In this document: positions 1-6,950 of the stretch, piece after piece
Layout: each line of letters begins with the position of its first letter
How positions within the stretch are numbered: position 1 is the first letter of the stretch
Source: Clostridia bacterium
GTDB taxonomy: Bacteria > Bacillota_A > Clostridia > Oscillospirales > CAG-272
DNA: 10,325 nt
Assembly (NCBI GenBank): GCA_017547395.1
Contig: JAFYPS010000213.1
Location: forward strand, 1 to 10,325
Direction of reading: 5' to 3'
Position numbers and translations under genes: made by a program
The notes under the pieces: model-generated
The model's input: the letters and a program-made list of their open reading frames with translations, nothing else
Databases searched by the model: none
Told to the model about the DNA's origin: nothing

Positions 1-1702
1 AGTTAGCGATAGAAAGTGTAGTTTCGGTTTGACCGAAGCCTTCCATGATGGTAAGTCCCGTTGCTTTCTTAAACTGATTGAATACTTCGGGGTTTAACGC
101 TTCGCCGGCAGTAGTAGCATATTCGATAGAAGAAAGGTCATACTTAGAGAGATCTTCTTTGATAAAGAAACGATACATAGTAGGCGGTGCACAGAAGGTT
201 GTGATTCCGTATTTTGCGAACATCGGCAAGATATCTTCGGAATGGAATCTATCAAAGTCGTAGGTAAATATACCTGCTTCGCAGAGCCATTGACCGTAAA
301 GTTTGCCCCAAAGAGCTTTACCCCAACCGGTATCAGAAATGGTGAAGTGCAAGCCATCGGGATTAACGTTGTGCCAATGTTTTGCAGTAGGATAATGTCC
401 TAAAGCATATTTGTAAGAATGGGTTGCGATACGGGGATATCCTGTCGTGCCGGAAGTAAAGATCATAAGCATCGGATCGTCACCGCAAGGTGTATTTTCG
501 GTACGCTCAAAATGAGAGCTGAAACGTTCCATTTCAACGTTAAAGTCGTTCCAACCGTCTTTCTTTCCGCCAACCAAAACCTTTACCATTTCGGGAAATT
601 CTGCTGCAGCTTTTTCTGCTTCAGCAGATACATCGCCATCAGCGGTGCAAACGATAGCCTTTACCTTTGCTGCTTTGTATCGGTAAGTGAAATCGTGCTC
701 AACAAGCTGATTAGTAGCAGGGATTGCGATTGCGCCAAGCTTATGAAGAGCAAGCATACAGAACCAGAACTGATAATGACGCTTGAGCACGAGCATTACG
801 GTATCGCCTTTTTTGATGCCGAGCGATTCGAAATAATTTGCGGTTTTTGCAGAATATTTTTTCAAATCTTTAAAGGTGAATTTGCGATCCGTCTTATCAT
901 TCGCAACCCACATCATAGCAAGCTTGTCGGGGGTTTTATCAGCGATAGCATCTACACAGTCAAATGCAAAGTTAAACTTATCATCGTTCTTAAATTTGAT
1001 ACCGCTGAATATGCCTTTTTCGTCATAGAAAGACTCTACAAAATTATCGGCAACCGTAGCTTTGGTTTCTTCCTTTTCGGTAACCTTAGAAACAACATAA
1101 GGTGCTTCGGGGTATTCTTCGGTTACAAGACCATCCTGGGGATTAAGAACGACTGCGTGGAATTCGCAGCCACCCTCGGAAACGGCAACCATACCGTGAG
1201 GGATAAGACTGTTGTAGAAGATAGAATCGCCTTCGTGAAGCACGTCAACGTGATTGCCAACCTGAACCTTTAAAGAGCCCTTAACGATAACGTCGAACTC
1301 CTGACCGTTATGAGAGTTAAGCTTTATAGGTGCATCTTGTTCTTCGGGAAGATAAGGGAACTTAACCAAGAAAGGCTCGGCGAGTTTTTCTTTAAACGTG
1401 GGAGCAAGGTTGTCGTATTCAACACCGTGCTGTTTTAAAATCTTAAGGCCTTCGCCTTTTCTTGTAATAGCAAAAGATGTAAGGGTTGAACTTCTTCCTT
1501 CAAGCAAGTCAACTACATCAACATCGCACGCTTTCGCACACTTGTAGATAAATGTAAAACTGAAATCTGTGTTACCTTGTTCTAAAACACAATATTCCTC
1601 TACCGATACACCGGTAAGATTAGCAAGCTCTTCCTGTGTGTATCCTTTTGCTTCTCGCAGGTCTTTGATTCTGCCTGCAACCTCTTTCAAACTGTAATCC
1701 AT
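1..1702 (-). CDS. XRE HTH-cupin-acyl-CoA ligase fusion protein (3' end off the window)
   Basis: The first 567 codons are present; the reading frame is open to the left edge, so the C-terminal lid domain is missing. Residues about 1-65 form an XRE-type helix-turn-helix (KEVAGRIKDLREAKGYTQEE, then LTGVS). Residues about 105-190 are a cupin with a reduced metal motif (H131, E135, G142, and H169 in IPHG). From about 220 onward it is an AMP-forming acyl-CoA synthetase, with the P-loop TSGTTGYPR at 416-424 and GFGQTE shortly before the edge. The stretch SDTGWGKALWGKLYG resembles medium-chain/acetyl-type synthetases. Such enzymes activate a carboxylic acid with ATP and CoA; the substrate is not evident. 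The ATG is supported by AAAGGAG about nine bases upstream. The gene sits directly behind a T-box leader and is therefore probably induced when a tRNA is uncharged. XRE-cupin proteins are usually small-molecule-responsive repressors, so this may be an enzyme that also senses or regulates (inference). Confidence 0.9.
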   Translation of the reverse strand, partial: MDYSLKEVAGRIKDLREAKGYTQEELANLTGVSVEEYCVLEQGNTDFSFTFIYKCAKACDVDVVDLLEGRSSTLTSFAITRKGEGLKILKQHGVEYDNLAPTFKEKLAEPFLVKFPYLPEEQDAPIKLNSHNGQEFDVIVKGSLKVQVGNHVDVLHEGDSIFYNSLIPHGMVAVSEGGCEFHAVVLNPQDGLVTEEYPEAPYVVSKVTEKEETKATVADNFVESFYDEKGIFSGIKFKNDDKFNFAFDCVDAIADKTPDKLAMMWVANDKTDRKFTFKDLKKYSAKTANYFESLGIKKGDTVMLVLKRHYQFWFCMLALHKLGAIAIPATNQLVEHDFTYRYKAAKVKAIVCTADGDVSAEAEKAAAEFPEMVKVLVGGKKDGWNDFNVEMERFSSHFERTENTPCGDDPMLMIFTSGTTGYPRIATHSYKYALGHYPTAKHWHNVNPDGLHFTISDTGWGKALWGKLYGQWLCEAGIFTYDFDRFHSEDILPMFAKYGITTFCAPPTMYRFFIKEDLSKYDLSSIEYATTAGEALNPEVFNQFKKATGLTIMEGFGQTETTLSIAN

Positions 1703-1757
1703 TTTTGTTGTCTCCTTTCATTCTTGACATTTTTAATGGTTACAAATCTAAATAAAA

Positions 1758-1794
1758 CAAAAAACTCGTCCCAAAGAAAATCTTTGAGACGAGT
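1758..1794 (-). terminator. Regulated Rho-independent terminator of the left T-box
   Basis: A hairpin with 14-bp arms (1781-1794 and 1764-1777, one G-U pair) and a three-base loop is followed on the minus strand by a T-rich run. Its 5' arm lies just after the T-box sequence, as expected for the mutually exclusive terminator/antiterminator pair. Confidence 0.92.
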
Positions 1795-2042
1795 AATTAA
1801 ACCCGCGGTACCACTCAAATTACGGAAAGTATAAACTTTGCCGTCACTCACCAAGCTCTACAAGCTCTTTGCCTTTACGCAGCATTACGGAAGGAGTCTA
1901 CTCGGCAATGCCTTTCGGTCCTCCGACTCAGAAGGGATAAGTCATTGGAAAGATCCACTATGCCTCGCACCACCCGGCAACTCTCTGTAAGCTTTTCATT
2001 CCGACCGTCTTCATCATAGTCGTTTATGTGATATTCAAATTC
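1758..2042 (-). promoter_or_regulatory. T-box riboswitch leader, probably leucine-specific
   Basis: The minus strand has the T-box elements in order. The K-turn motif ATGATGAAGA is at 2008-2017 and the AG bulge (CAGAGAG) at 1981-1987. A distal GGGTGGTGCGAG segment follows, then a specifier region ending CTTCTGAG. The T-box sequence GAGTGGTACCGCGGG is at about 1802-1816, followed by a terminator hairpin. The base of stem I closes through CGACT (2018-2022) and AGTCG (1924-1928). The specifier reads best as CUU (1939-1941, Leu), because CTTATCCC matches the spacing of known leucine leaders. The UGGU of the antiterminator bulge predicts a discriminator A on the tRNA, which suits tRNA-Leu. An uncharged tRNA would stabilise the antiterminator and switch on the XRE-cupin-ligase gene. 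The T-box identity is sure; the leucine assignment is made by eye. Confidence 0.93.
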
Positions 2043-2048
2043 TCAAGT

Positions 2049-2077
2049 ATTCTAGCACCGTAAAGCGCAAAAGTCAA
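2049..2077 (-). promoter_or_regulatory. Sigma-A-type promoter of the left T-box unit
   Basis: On the minus strand, -35 TTGACT (2072-2077) and -10 TAGAAT (2049-2054) are separated by exactly 17 bases. The predicted transcription start is near 2042, just ahead of T-box stem I. The -35 lies about 20 bases past the stop codon of the upstream ligase gene, with no convincing terminator between them. Confidence 0.85.
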
Positions 2078-2098
2078 GCTTTTTTGAAAATATTTGTT

Positions 2099-4558
2099 TT
2101 ATTTTTTCAAACCAAGCTTTTCGACAGACTCATCACGCATTTTGTATTTGAGTATTTTTCCTGCTGCATTCATCGGGAATTCATCAACAAACAAGAAATA
2201 TCTCGGAACCTTATGTCTTGCAATAGAAGCATTACCAAACTCCTTCATTTCGGCTTCGTCAGCGGTTTCACCCTTTTTAAGAATAACCCAGGCACAACAT
2301 TCTTCGCCATATTTTTCATCGGGAACACCAACCACTTGAACATCACGAACTTTTGGGTTTGTAAGATAAAATTCTTCGATTTCACGAGGATAAAGGTTCT
2401 CGCCACCGCGAATGATCATATCTTTGAGTCGGCCGGTTACCTTGTAATAACCGTCGGATGTTCTCATACAGATATCACCCGAATGAAGCCATCCGTCTGC
2501 ATCGATCGCCTGAGCGGTAGCTTCCGGCATTTTGTAATAGCCTTTCATAATGTTAAAGCCGCGAGCCACGAATTCGCCGCTTTCTCCATCGGGAAGCTCA
2601 TTACCTGTTTCGGGATCAATAATCTTACATTCAACACCGGGGAATGCACTGCCGACAGTTTCAACACGGTGATCAAGATCCTCATTCACTTCACCCATTG
2701 TGCAACCGGGAGATGCTTCTGTCTGACCATACACAGAGATAATTTCACGCATATTCATTTCAACAGAAGCACGTCTCATAAGATCTGCAGGACAGTTTGC
2801 ACCCGCCATAATGCCTGTTCTCATGTAAGAAAAATCAGTCTTTGCAAAATCAGGATGGCCAAACATTGCAATAAACATTGTGGGAACACCGTTAAAACAG
2901 GTGATTCTTTCATCATTTACGCAAGCAAGTGAGGATTTAGGCGAGAAATACGGAATCGGACAAAGTGTGCCGCCATGAGTCATCATAGAAGTCATTGAAA
3001 GCACCATTCCGAAACAATGAAACATAGGAACTTGAATCATCATACGATCGGCAGTTGACAAATCCATTCTATCGCCAATGGTTTTACCGTTGTTTACAAT
3101 GTTACGATGGGTAAGCATAACACCTTTTGGGAACCCTGTTGTACCGGAAGTGTATTGCATATTACATACATCATCAGGTTTTACAAGCGAGGCTCTTCTG
3201 CGCACTTCTTCACGGGGAACAAGCGCAGAACGGGAAAGCATCTGCTCCCAAGTAAGACAGCCGTCCATATCAAAACCAACCGTTACTACATTACGAAGGA
3301 ACGGCAAGTTCTTTGAATACAGAGGATCTCCGGGATTGAGATTTTTAAGTTCAGGACAGAGCTCTTCAATAATTCCCTTGTAGTTAATATCCTTGCAGTA
3401 CTCAACCATAACGAGAGTATGAGTGTCGGATTGCTTGAGCAAATATTCAATTTCATGAATCTTATATGCAGTGTTAACAGTAACCAAAACCGCACCGATT
3501 TTAGTAGTTGCCCAGAATGTAAGAAACCACTGAGGTACATTAGTTGCCCAAATTGCAACGTGGTCTCCGGCTTTTACACCGAGAGAAATCAACGCAGCGG
3601 CACATTCATCAACATCTCTGCGGAACTGCTCATAGGTCCTTGTGTAATCCAACGTAGGATATTTAAAAGCATATTGGTCAGGATAGGTATCTGCCATTGT
3701 ATCGAGTACATCAGAGAAAGTTGCATCGATAACATCATACTTTTTCCATACAAAGGTACCCGTCTTATCACGGTTATAATAAGCTCCGTCAAAGGTTTTT
3801 TTCTCACGGCTTAAAGCAGAAATATAATTTGTAAAATGAGTGAGCACGATATCCGCATCGCTGATTTCATCATTCCATGCGGCACAAATAAATCCTTCGT
3901 AATTCAAAGAAGAAAGTGCACCAAGCAATTTCTGCACATCCAAATCGCCTTCGCCGATCAAAACAGTCTTGCCGTCCTTCATATCGCCAAGACGAACATA
4001 CTTGATATATGCACCTAAATTTTTAATGGTTGTTTCGGCAGTTTCGCCCGCATCAAAATAAGTTCCTCTTACGTTCCAGGATGCGCCAACAACTGCAGAA
4101 GCAAAATGATTAATGATACCGATTACATTTTCTGTGTTAGCAAGATAACCGACTGTTTCAAATAAGATGTTAACGTCTGCAACTTCTGCCCGTTTAATTG
4201 CGGCAGACATTTTTCGGTCCAACACCTCAAACGGAACGTCATTTTCTGCTCGCATAATGATGTTTTCTATTCCTGCGGAAGCGGCCATATCCACATACTT
4301 TTCAATCATTTCAGAAGTTGTTTCTTCACTTTCGATCGGAGTTGGCATACGCAGTGCAGAAACCGAAAGATTTCTATTTATAAGTTTTCTTTTTGCATCG
4401 GCAATTCGGTCACGTCGTAAAATACTGTCGTGATGTCCGCTTCTTTCCTTGAACGCATCATAGATTTCGAAGCCTTCAAAACCATAGTCATAGGCATAAC
4501 GACAGGTATCAAGGAAAGACGCTCGACTCACATTTTTGGTCGAAAATACGATTTTCAT
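2099..4558 (-). CDS. TIM-barrel (sugar isomerase/AP endonuclease 2-like)-acyl-CoA ligase fusion
   Basis: The protein has 819 residues. Residues 1 to about 248 look like a xylose-isomerase-like TIM barrel (AP endonuclease family 2), with YAYDYGFEGFEIYD near the start and the late motif IGEGDLDVQKLLGAL at 201-215. Some usual metal ligands seem altered: the expected HxxD strand reads VRLGD, and the last-strand Glu region reads CAAWNDE. After a linker, residues about 275-819 form a complete FadD-like AMP-forming acyl-CoA ligase. It has YTSGTTGFPKG at 469-479, YGQTE at 610-614, YKVTGRLKDMIIRGGE at 705-720 and the catalytic lysine in AGK (K801). The ligase half should therefore be active on an unidentified carboxylic acid. 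The start ATG lies one base after the stop of the preceding gene, and its GGAGG is inside that gene's last codons, so the two are translationally coupled. It is the third gene of the right T-box operon. Confidence 0.92.
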   Translation of the reverse strand: MKIVFSTKNVSRASFLDTCRYAYDYGFEGFEIYDAFKERSGHHDSILRRDRIADAKRKLINRNLSVSALRMPTPIESEETTSEMIEKYVDMAASAGIENIIMRAENDVPFEVLDRKMSAAIKRAEVADVNILFETVGYLANTENVIGIINHFASAVVGASWNVRGTYFDAGETAETTIKNLGAYIKYVRLGDMKDGKTVLIGEGDLDVQKLLGALSSLNYEGFICAAWNDEISDADIVLTHFTNYISALSREKKTFDGAYYNRDKTGTFVWKKYDVIDATFSDVLDTMADTYPDQYAFKYPTLDYTRTYEQFRRDVDECAAALISLGVKAGDHVAIWATNVPQWFLTFWATTKIGAVLVTVNTAYKIHEIEYLLKQSDTHTLVMVEYCKDINYKGIIEELCPELKNLNPGDPLYSKNLPFLRNVVTVGFDMDGCLTWEQMLSRSALVPREEVRRRASLVKPDDVCNMQYTSGTTGFPKGVMLTHRNIVNNGKTIGDRMDLSTADRMMIQVPMFHCFGMVLSMTSMMTHGGTLCPIPYFSPKSSLACVNDERITCFNGVPTMFIAMFGHPDFAKTDFSYMRTGIMAGANCPADLMRRASVEMNMREIISVYGQTEASPGCTMGEVNEDLDHRVETVGSAFPGVECKIIDPETGNELPDGESGEFVARGFNIMKGYYKMPEATAQAIDADGWLHSGDICMRTSDGYYKVTGRLKDMIIRGGENLYPREIEEFYLTNPKVRDVQVVGVPDEKYGEECCAWVILKKGETADEAEMKEFGNASIARHKVPRYFLFVDEFPMNAAGKILKYKMRDESVEKLGLKK

Positions 4559-4559
4559 A

Positions 4560-5948
4560 TTACGCCTCCTCGAATACGATCTTGTTCAAGGCGTTAATAT
4601 ACGCTCTGATGCTTGCTGCAACAATATCGGTAGAAGTGCCGTTTCCGGAATAGAGTTTTCCGTTGTTACGCAATCTTACAAGTGCGGAGCCTAATGCTTC
4701 TTTGCCTTCTGTTACGGACTGAACCTGAAAATCATCCAATTCATAGTGATGACCAATACACTGTTCAATTGCACGGAAAGCGGAATCAATAGGTCCGTCA
4801 CCGTTACTTACGCCACAGATAATTTCGTCGTTGCATTTTAAAGTAACCTGTGACATAGAACTCGATACATTACTGCTGGTGGTTGTATATGTTTCGAAAT
4901 GATAAGTAGAGGGTGCTTGCATAGCAGAGCTTGCAATAACAGCTTCAAATTCCTTGTAACCAACCGCACCTTTCTTTTCGCAAACTTGTTTAAGTGCTTT
5001 ATATACGTTACCTACATCCGAATCAGAAAGCTCATACCCCAACATAGCTGCAGCGCTCGCAACCTGAGCTACAGTAGAATCGGAATCCAGTAAAATGTTT
5101 TTATCGTCACTTACTTGTGTTTCGTCCTTGCTCACACTGCGACTGATGTTCGAAGTCATATCATTAATGCTTGTGTGAATTTTTGTATTATTCAACTTGA
5201 TTTCAGCATCAATCTGTGCGCCGCAAGTGCTTACGGCATCGGAGATTTCTCCTGTCAAAAGAATATCTTTGCCGACCATTGCACACTTAAGGCCATCTGC
5301 GCCGTTTTTGATTGCAGAAAATGCGGAAGCTACTGCCATATTGATACGATCAGAAACCTGAACATAAACAGGGATATTTACGGCTTCCTTTATTTTTGCC
5401 ACCAACGTTGCAATATTGTCGGGCGTAGAAACACCGGCATCGTCACAGACAGTAACCATTGTTGCGCCGTTCGCCTCTGCTTCTTTTACTGCCGAAACAA
5501 TAAAATCTTCATCTGCTCGCGTTGCATCAAGGGCAGAAAACTCAACGTCTGCGCAAAATGCCTTCGCTGCTTTGATAAGCTCGGCAATTTTCTCAAGCAT
5601 CTTAGATTGTTTAACGTGATATGTATATTCCATTTGAATGGTTGATACAGGCAATTCAACCTGAAGACGAGGATTTTTTGCGTCCTTAATGCATTCCCAA
5701 GCAATGTCAACATCTCCAGGCTTGAATCCTACCGGAATAGCAAGAACGGCATTTTGAATATTCTGTGCGATAGTTTTATAAATAATCGTATCCTCACGAA
5801 CAGATTTTACTGCAGGTAATTCAACAGCATCCACACCGATTGCATCGGCGCAATTGGCAATAGCAGATTTTTCACGGAAAAGCAAGGAAACCGCTCTATC
5901 CTCAGAAAGCTTTTTGAGTGTGATGTCAGTAATATTTATCTTTTTCAT
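4560..5948 (-). CDS. LeuA-like DRE-TIM protein with degenerate active site and intact LeuA regulatory domain
   Basis: The protein has 462 residues. I start at the ATG at 5948, which has GGAAGGAG eight bases upstream; an in-frame TTG at 5966 would overlap that site. Residues 1 to about 240 match the 2-isopropylmalate/homocitrate synthase barrel (VEFSALDATRADEDF at 135-149, then a DDAGVSTP loop at 169-176). Residues about 345-462 are the LeuA dimerisation/allosteric domain (NGDGPIDSAFRAI at 382-394; GNGTSTDIVAAS at 435-446). The catalytic sites do not match the family. The usual TLRDGEQ reads TLKKLSE (10-16), replacing the metal-binding Asp with K13, and the usual HxHND reads VQVSD (196-200). 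All three metal ligands thus appear lost, which suggests a pseudoenzyme, a sensor or a changed chemistry. It is the second gene of the right T-box operon, 38 bases after the MaoC-like gene. Database labels such as isopropylmalate synthase would be misleading here. Confidence 0.88.
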   Translation of the reverse strand: MKKINITDITLKKLSEDRAVSLLFREKSAIANCADAIGVDAVELPAVKSVREDTIIYKTIAQNIQNAVLAIPVGFKPGDVDIAWECIKDAKNPRLQVELPVSTIQMEYTYHVKQSKMLEKIAELIKAAKAFCADVEFSALDATRADEDFIVSAVKEAEANGATMVTVCDDAGVSTPDNIATLVAKIKEAVNIPVYVQVSDRINMAVASAFSAIKNGADGLKCAMVGKDILLTGEISDAVSTCGAQIDAEIKLNNTKIHTSINDMTSNISRSVSKDETQVSDDKNILLDSDSTVAQVASAAAMLGYELSDSDVGNVYKALKQVCEKKGAVGYKEFEAVIASSAMQAPSTYHFETYTTTSSNVSSSMSQVTLKCNDEIICGVSNGDGPIDSAFRAIEQCIGHHYELDDFQVQSVTEGKEALGSALVRLRNNGKLYSGNGTSTDIVAASIRAYINALNKIVFEEA

Positions 5949-5986
5949 TTTAAAAACTCCTTCCAAATTTACAGTTGGTAATAATT

Positions 5987-6424
5987 TTATTTGTTTGTGT
6001 TTTTACATTTTACAATGGCCTCTGTTACGTCTTTTAGCACAAGCTCGCCATTCTGATTATATACATCGAAAGAAACCTCCGCAAGACCGTTTCTTTCGTT
6101 ACGCTTTTCAAGTTTGGTTATGGTTGCTTTCCCGACAAGAACATCATCGGCAAATACCGGTTTTAGCCATTCGATTTTAGTGGATTTTCCTGCAAGTAAT
6201 TCCTCACCGAAAAAGTCAACTTCAAGATACTTTGCCCACACCGACATAAACGACATTACACCGGGAGCAATTAGTTTTTTGAATGGTGTGCTTTTAGCAT
6301 ATTCCTCATCGGTATGCAGTGGAATATTATCGTAATCACGGGCAAAAGCAATCATTTTTTCTTTTTCGATAACGGTAGGCGCTGTATCTACCGTCATACC
6401 TAGTTTAAGTTCATCAAAATACAT
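5987..6424 (-). CDS. MaoC-like (R)-specific enoyl-CoA hydratase/dehydratase
   Basis: The protein has 145 residues, the length of a single hot-dog-fold MaoC/PhaJ-type hydratase. The N-terminal part has the family motif as DNIPLHTD (32-39), giving the catalytic dyad D32 and H37 with N33 and P35. It is followed by the usual APGVMSFMSVWAKYL helix (53-67). Enzymes of this type hydrate trans-2-enoyl-CoA to (R)-3-hydroxyacyl-CoA or catalyse the reverse dehydration; the substrate here is unknown. The ATG at 6424 follows GAGGTG with a five-base spacer. It is the first intact gene behind the right T-box and heads the operon with the LeuA-like protein and the TIM-barrel/ligase fusion. A CoA-thioester role fits the ligase in the same operon. 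Confidence 0.9.
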   Translation of the reverse strand: MYFDELKLGMTVDTAPTVIEKEKMIAFARDYDNIPLHTDEEYAKSTPFKKLIAPGVMSFMSVWAKYLEVDFFGEELLAGKSTKIEWLKPVFADDVLVGKATITKLEKRNERNGLAEVSFDVYNQNGELVLKDVTEAIVKCKNTNK

Positions 6425-6461
6425 TGTAACACCTCAATTTTTGTGATTCCCATAAGATTTG

Positions 6462-6570
6462 ACCAATCATAGCCGCCGTGCTGACTTTTTCAGGTGTTCG
6501 TTTTTTTGAATAGCAAACCAATCGTCGAACCGATGAGAACGGTTATCACATTTACAATTACACCTAACGT
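6462..6570 (-). pseudogene. N-terminal remnant of a DUF554-family membrane protein
   Basis: Translating the minus strand between the right T-box and the MaoC-like gene gives LGVIVNVITVLIGSTIGLLF, then a lysine pair, which is very like the start of DUF554 proteins. A run of seven A residues (6501-6507) then shifts the frame and leads to a stop at 6490-6492. Reading with one A fewer continues as RTPEKVSTAAMIG, again DUF554-like, after which similarity ends. The expected start codon position reads ACG (6568-6570) instead of ATG. The fragment therefore has a lost start, a frameshift and a truncation, and is a decayed gene. It sits where the first gene of the T-box transcript should be, so the T-box may once have served this gene. 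The family call is from memory of the DUF554 N-terminus. Confidence 0.7.
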
Positions 6571-6599
6571 TTTATAACCTATAACTTCAAAACTTTTCT

Positions 6600-6646
6600 A
6601 AAAAAACGAAAACCCGCCTCAAAGCTATTGATTGCTTTGAGACGGG
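6600..6646 (-). terminator. Regulated Rho-independent terminator of the right T-box
   Basis: Arms of 13 bp (6634-6646 and 6613-6625, including one G-U pair) enclose a loop of about eight bases. On the minus strand a T-rich tract (TTTTCGTTTTTT) follows. Its position just after the T-box sequence marks it as the alternative to the antiterminator. Confidence 0.92.
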
Positions 6647-6893
6647 TGCTAATAAACACTCGCGGTACCACTCAAATTGCGGATATAATAATCCACCACC
6701 TTTTCGAAGTCTTACAACTTCTATGCACTTACGTAGCAAACACGGGTCACCCTACACACAAATGCTTCAAGCTCCCGGCTCAGAAGTGAGAGGACAAGGA
6801 TATTTAACACACTGATTTGCACCAACCATCAGCTCTCTGCGCTGTTTTCTCCGTGACCATTCTTCATCATAGCCTTTAGTGATATTAAATTTG
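6600..6893 (-). promoter_or_regulatory. T-box riboswitch leader of the MaoC/LeuA-like/ligase operon
   Basis: The minus strand has the K-turn ATGATGAAGA (6861-6870), the AG bulge AGAGAG (6833-6838), a stem I base GGCT/AGCC, a specifier region ending CTTCTGAG, and the T-box sequence GAGTGGTACCGCG at about 6661-6673, followed by a terminator. The specifier codon lies in about 6786-6797 but I cannot fix it by eye: CUC (Leu), CCU (Pro), GUC (Val) and UCC (Ser) are all possible. The antiterminator UGGU predicts a discriminator A, which argues against serine. The leader is paralogous to the one at 1758-2042. It should switch on the downstream operon when its tRNA is uncharged. Confidence 0.93.
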
Positions 6894-6899
6894 TGTTAC

Positions 6900-6928
6900 A
6901 TTTTACTACTTTAAAGCATCAATGTCAA
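6900..6928 (-). promoter_or_regulatory. Sigma-A-type promoter of the right T-box operon
   Basis: On the minus strand, -35 TTGACA (6923-6928) and -10 TAAAAT (6900-6905) have a 17-base spacer, with a predicted start near 6893. It begins about 22 bases after the glnN stop codon. No terminator hairpin is seen between glnN and this promoter, so glnN read-through would also meet the T-box. Confidence 0.87.
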
Positions 6929-6950
6929 GCACTTTTTGAAATTTTTTGTT

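Noticed and set aside
419..1273. Plus-strand ORF of 284 codons
   Set aside because: It lies wholly antisense to the ligase part of the XRE-cupin fusion, whose motifs are unmistakable. It has no recognisable domain.
2084..2932. Plus-strand ORF of 282 codons
   Set aside because: It is antisense to the C-terminal ligase domain, with Cys/His/Phe-rich composition typical of a shadow frame.
5949..5966. TTG start adding six residues to the LeuA-like protein
   Set aside because: The Shine-Dalgarno GGAAGGAG lies inside this extension and is correctly spaced for the ATG at 5948.
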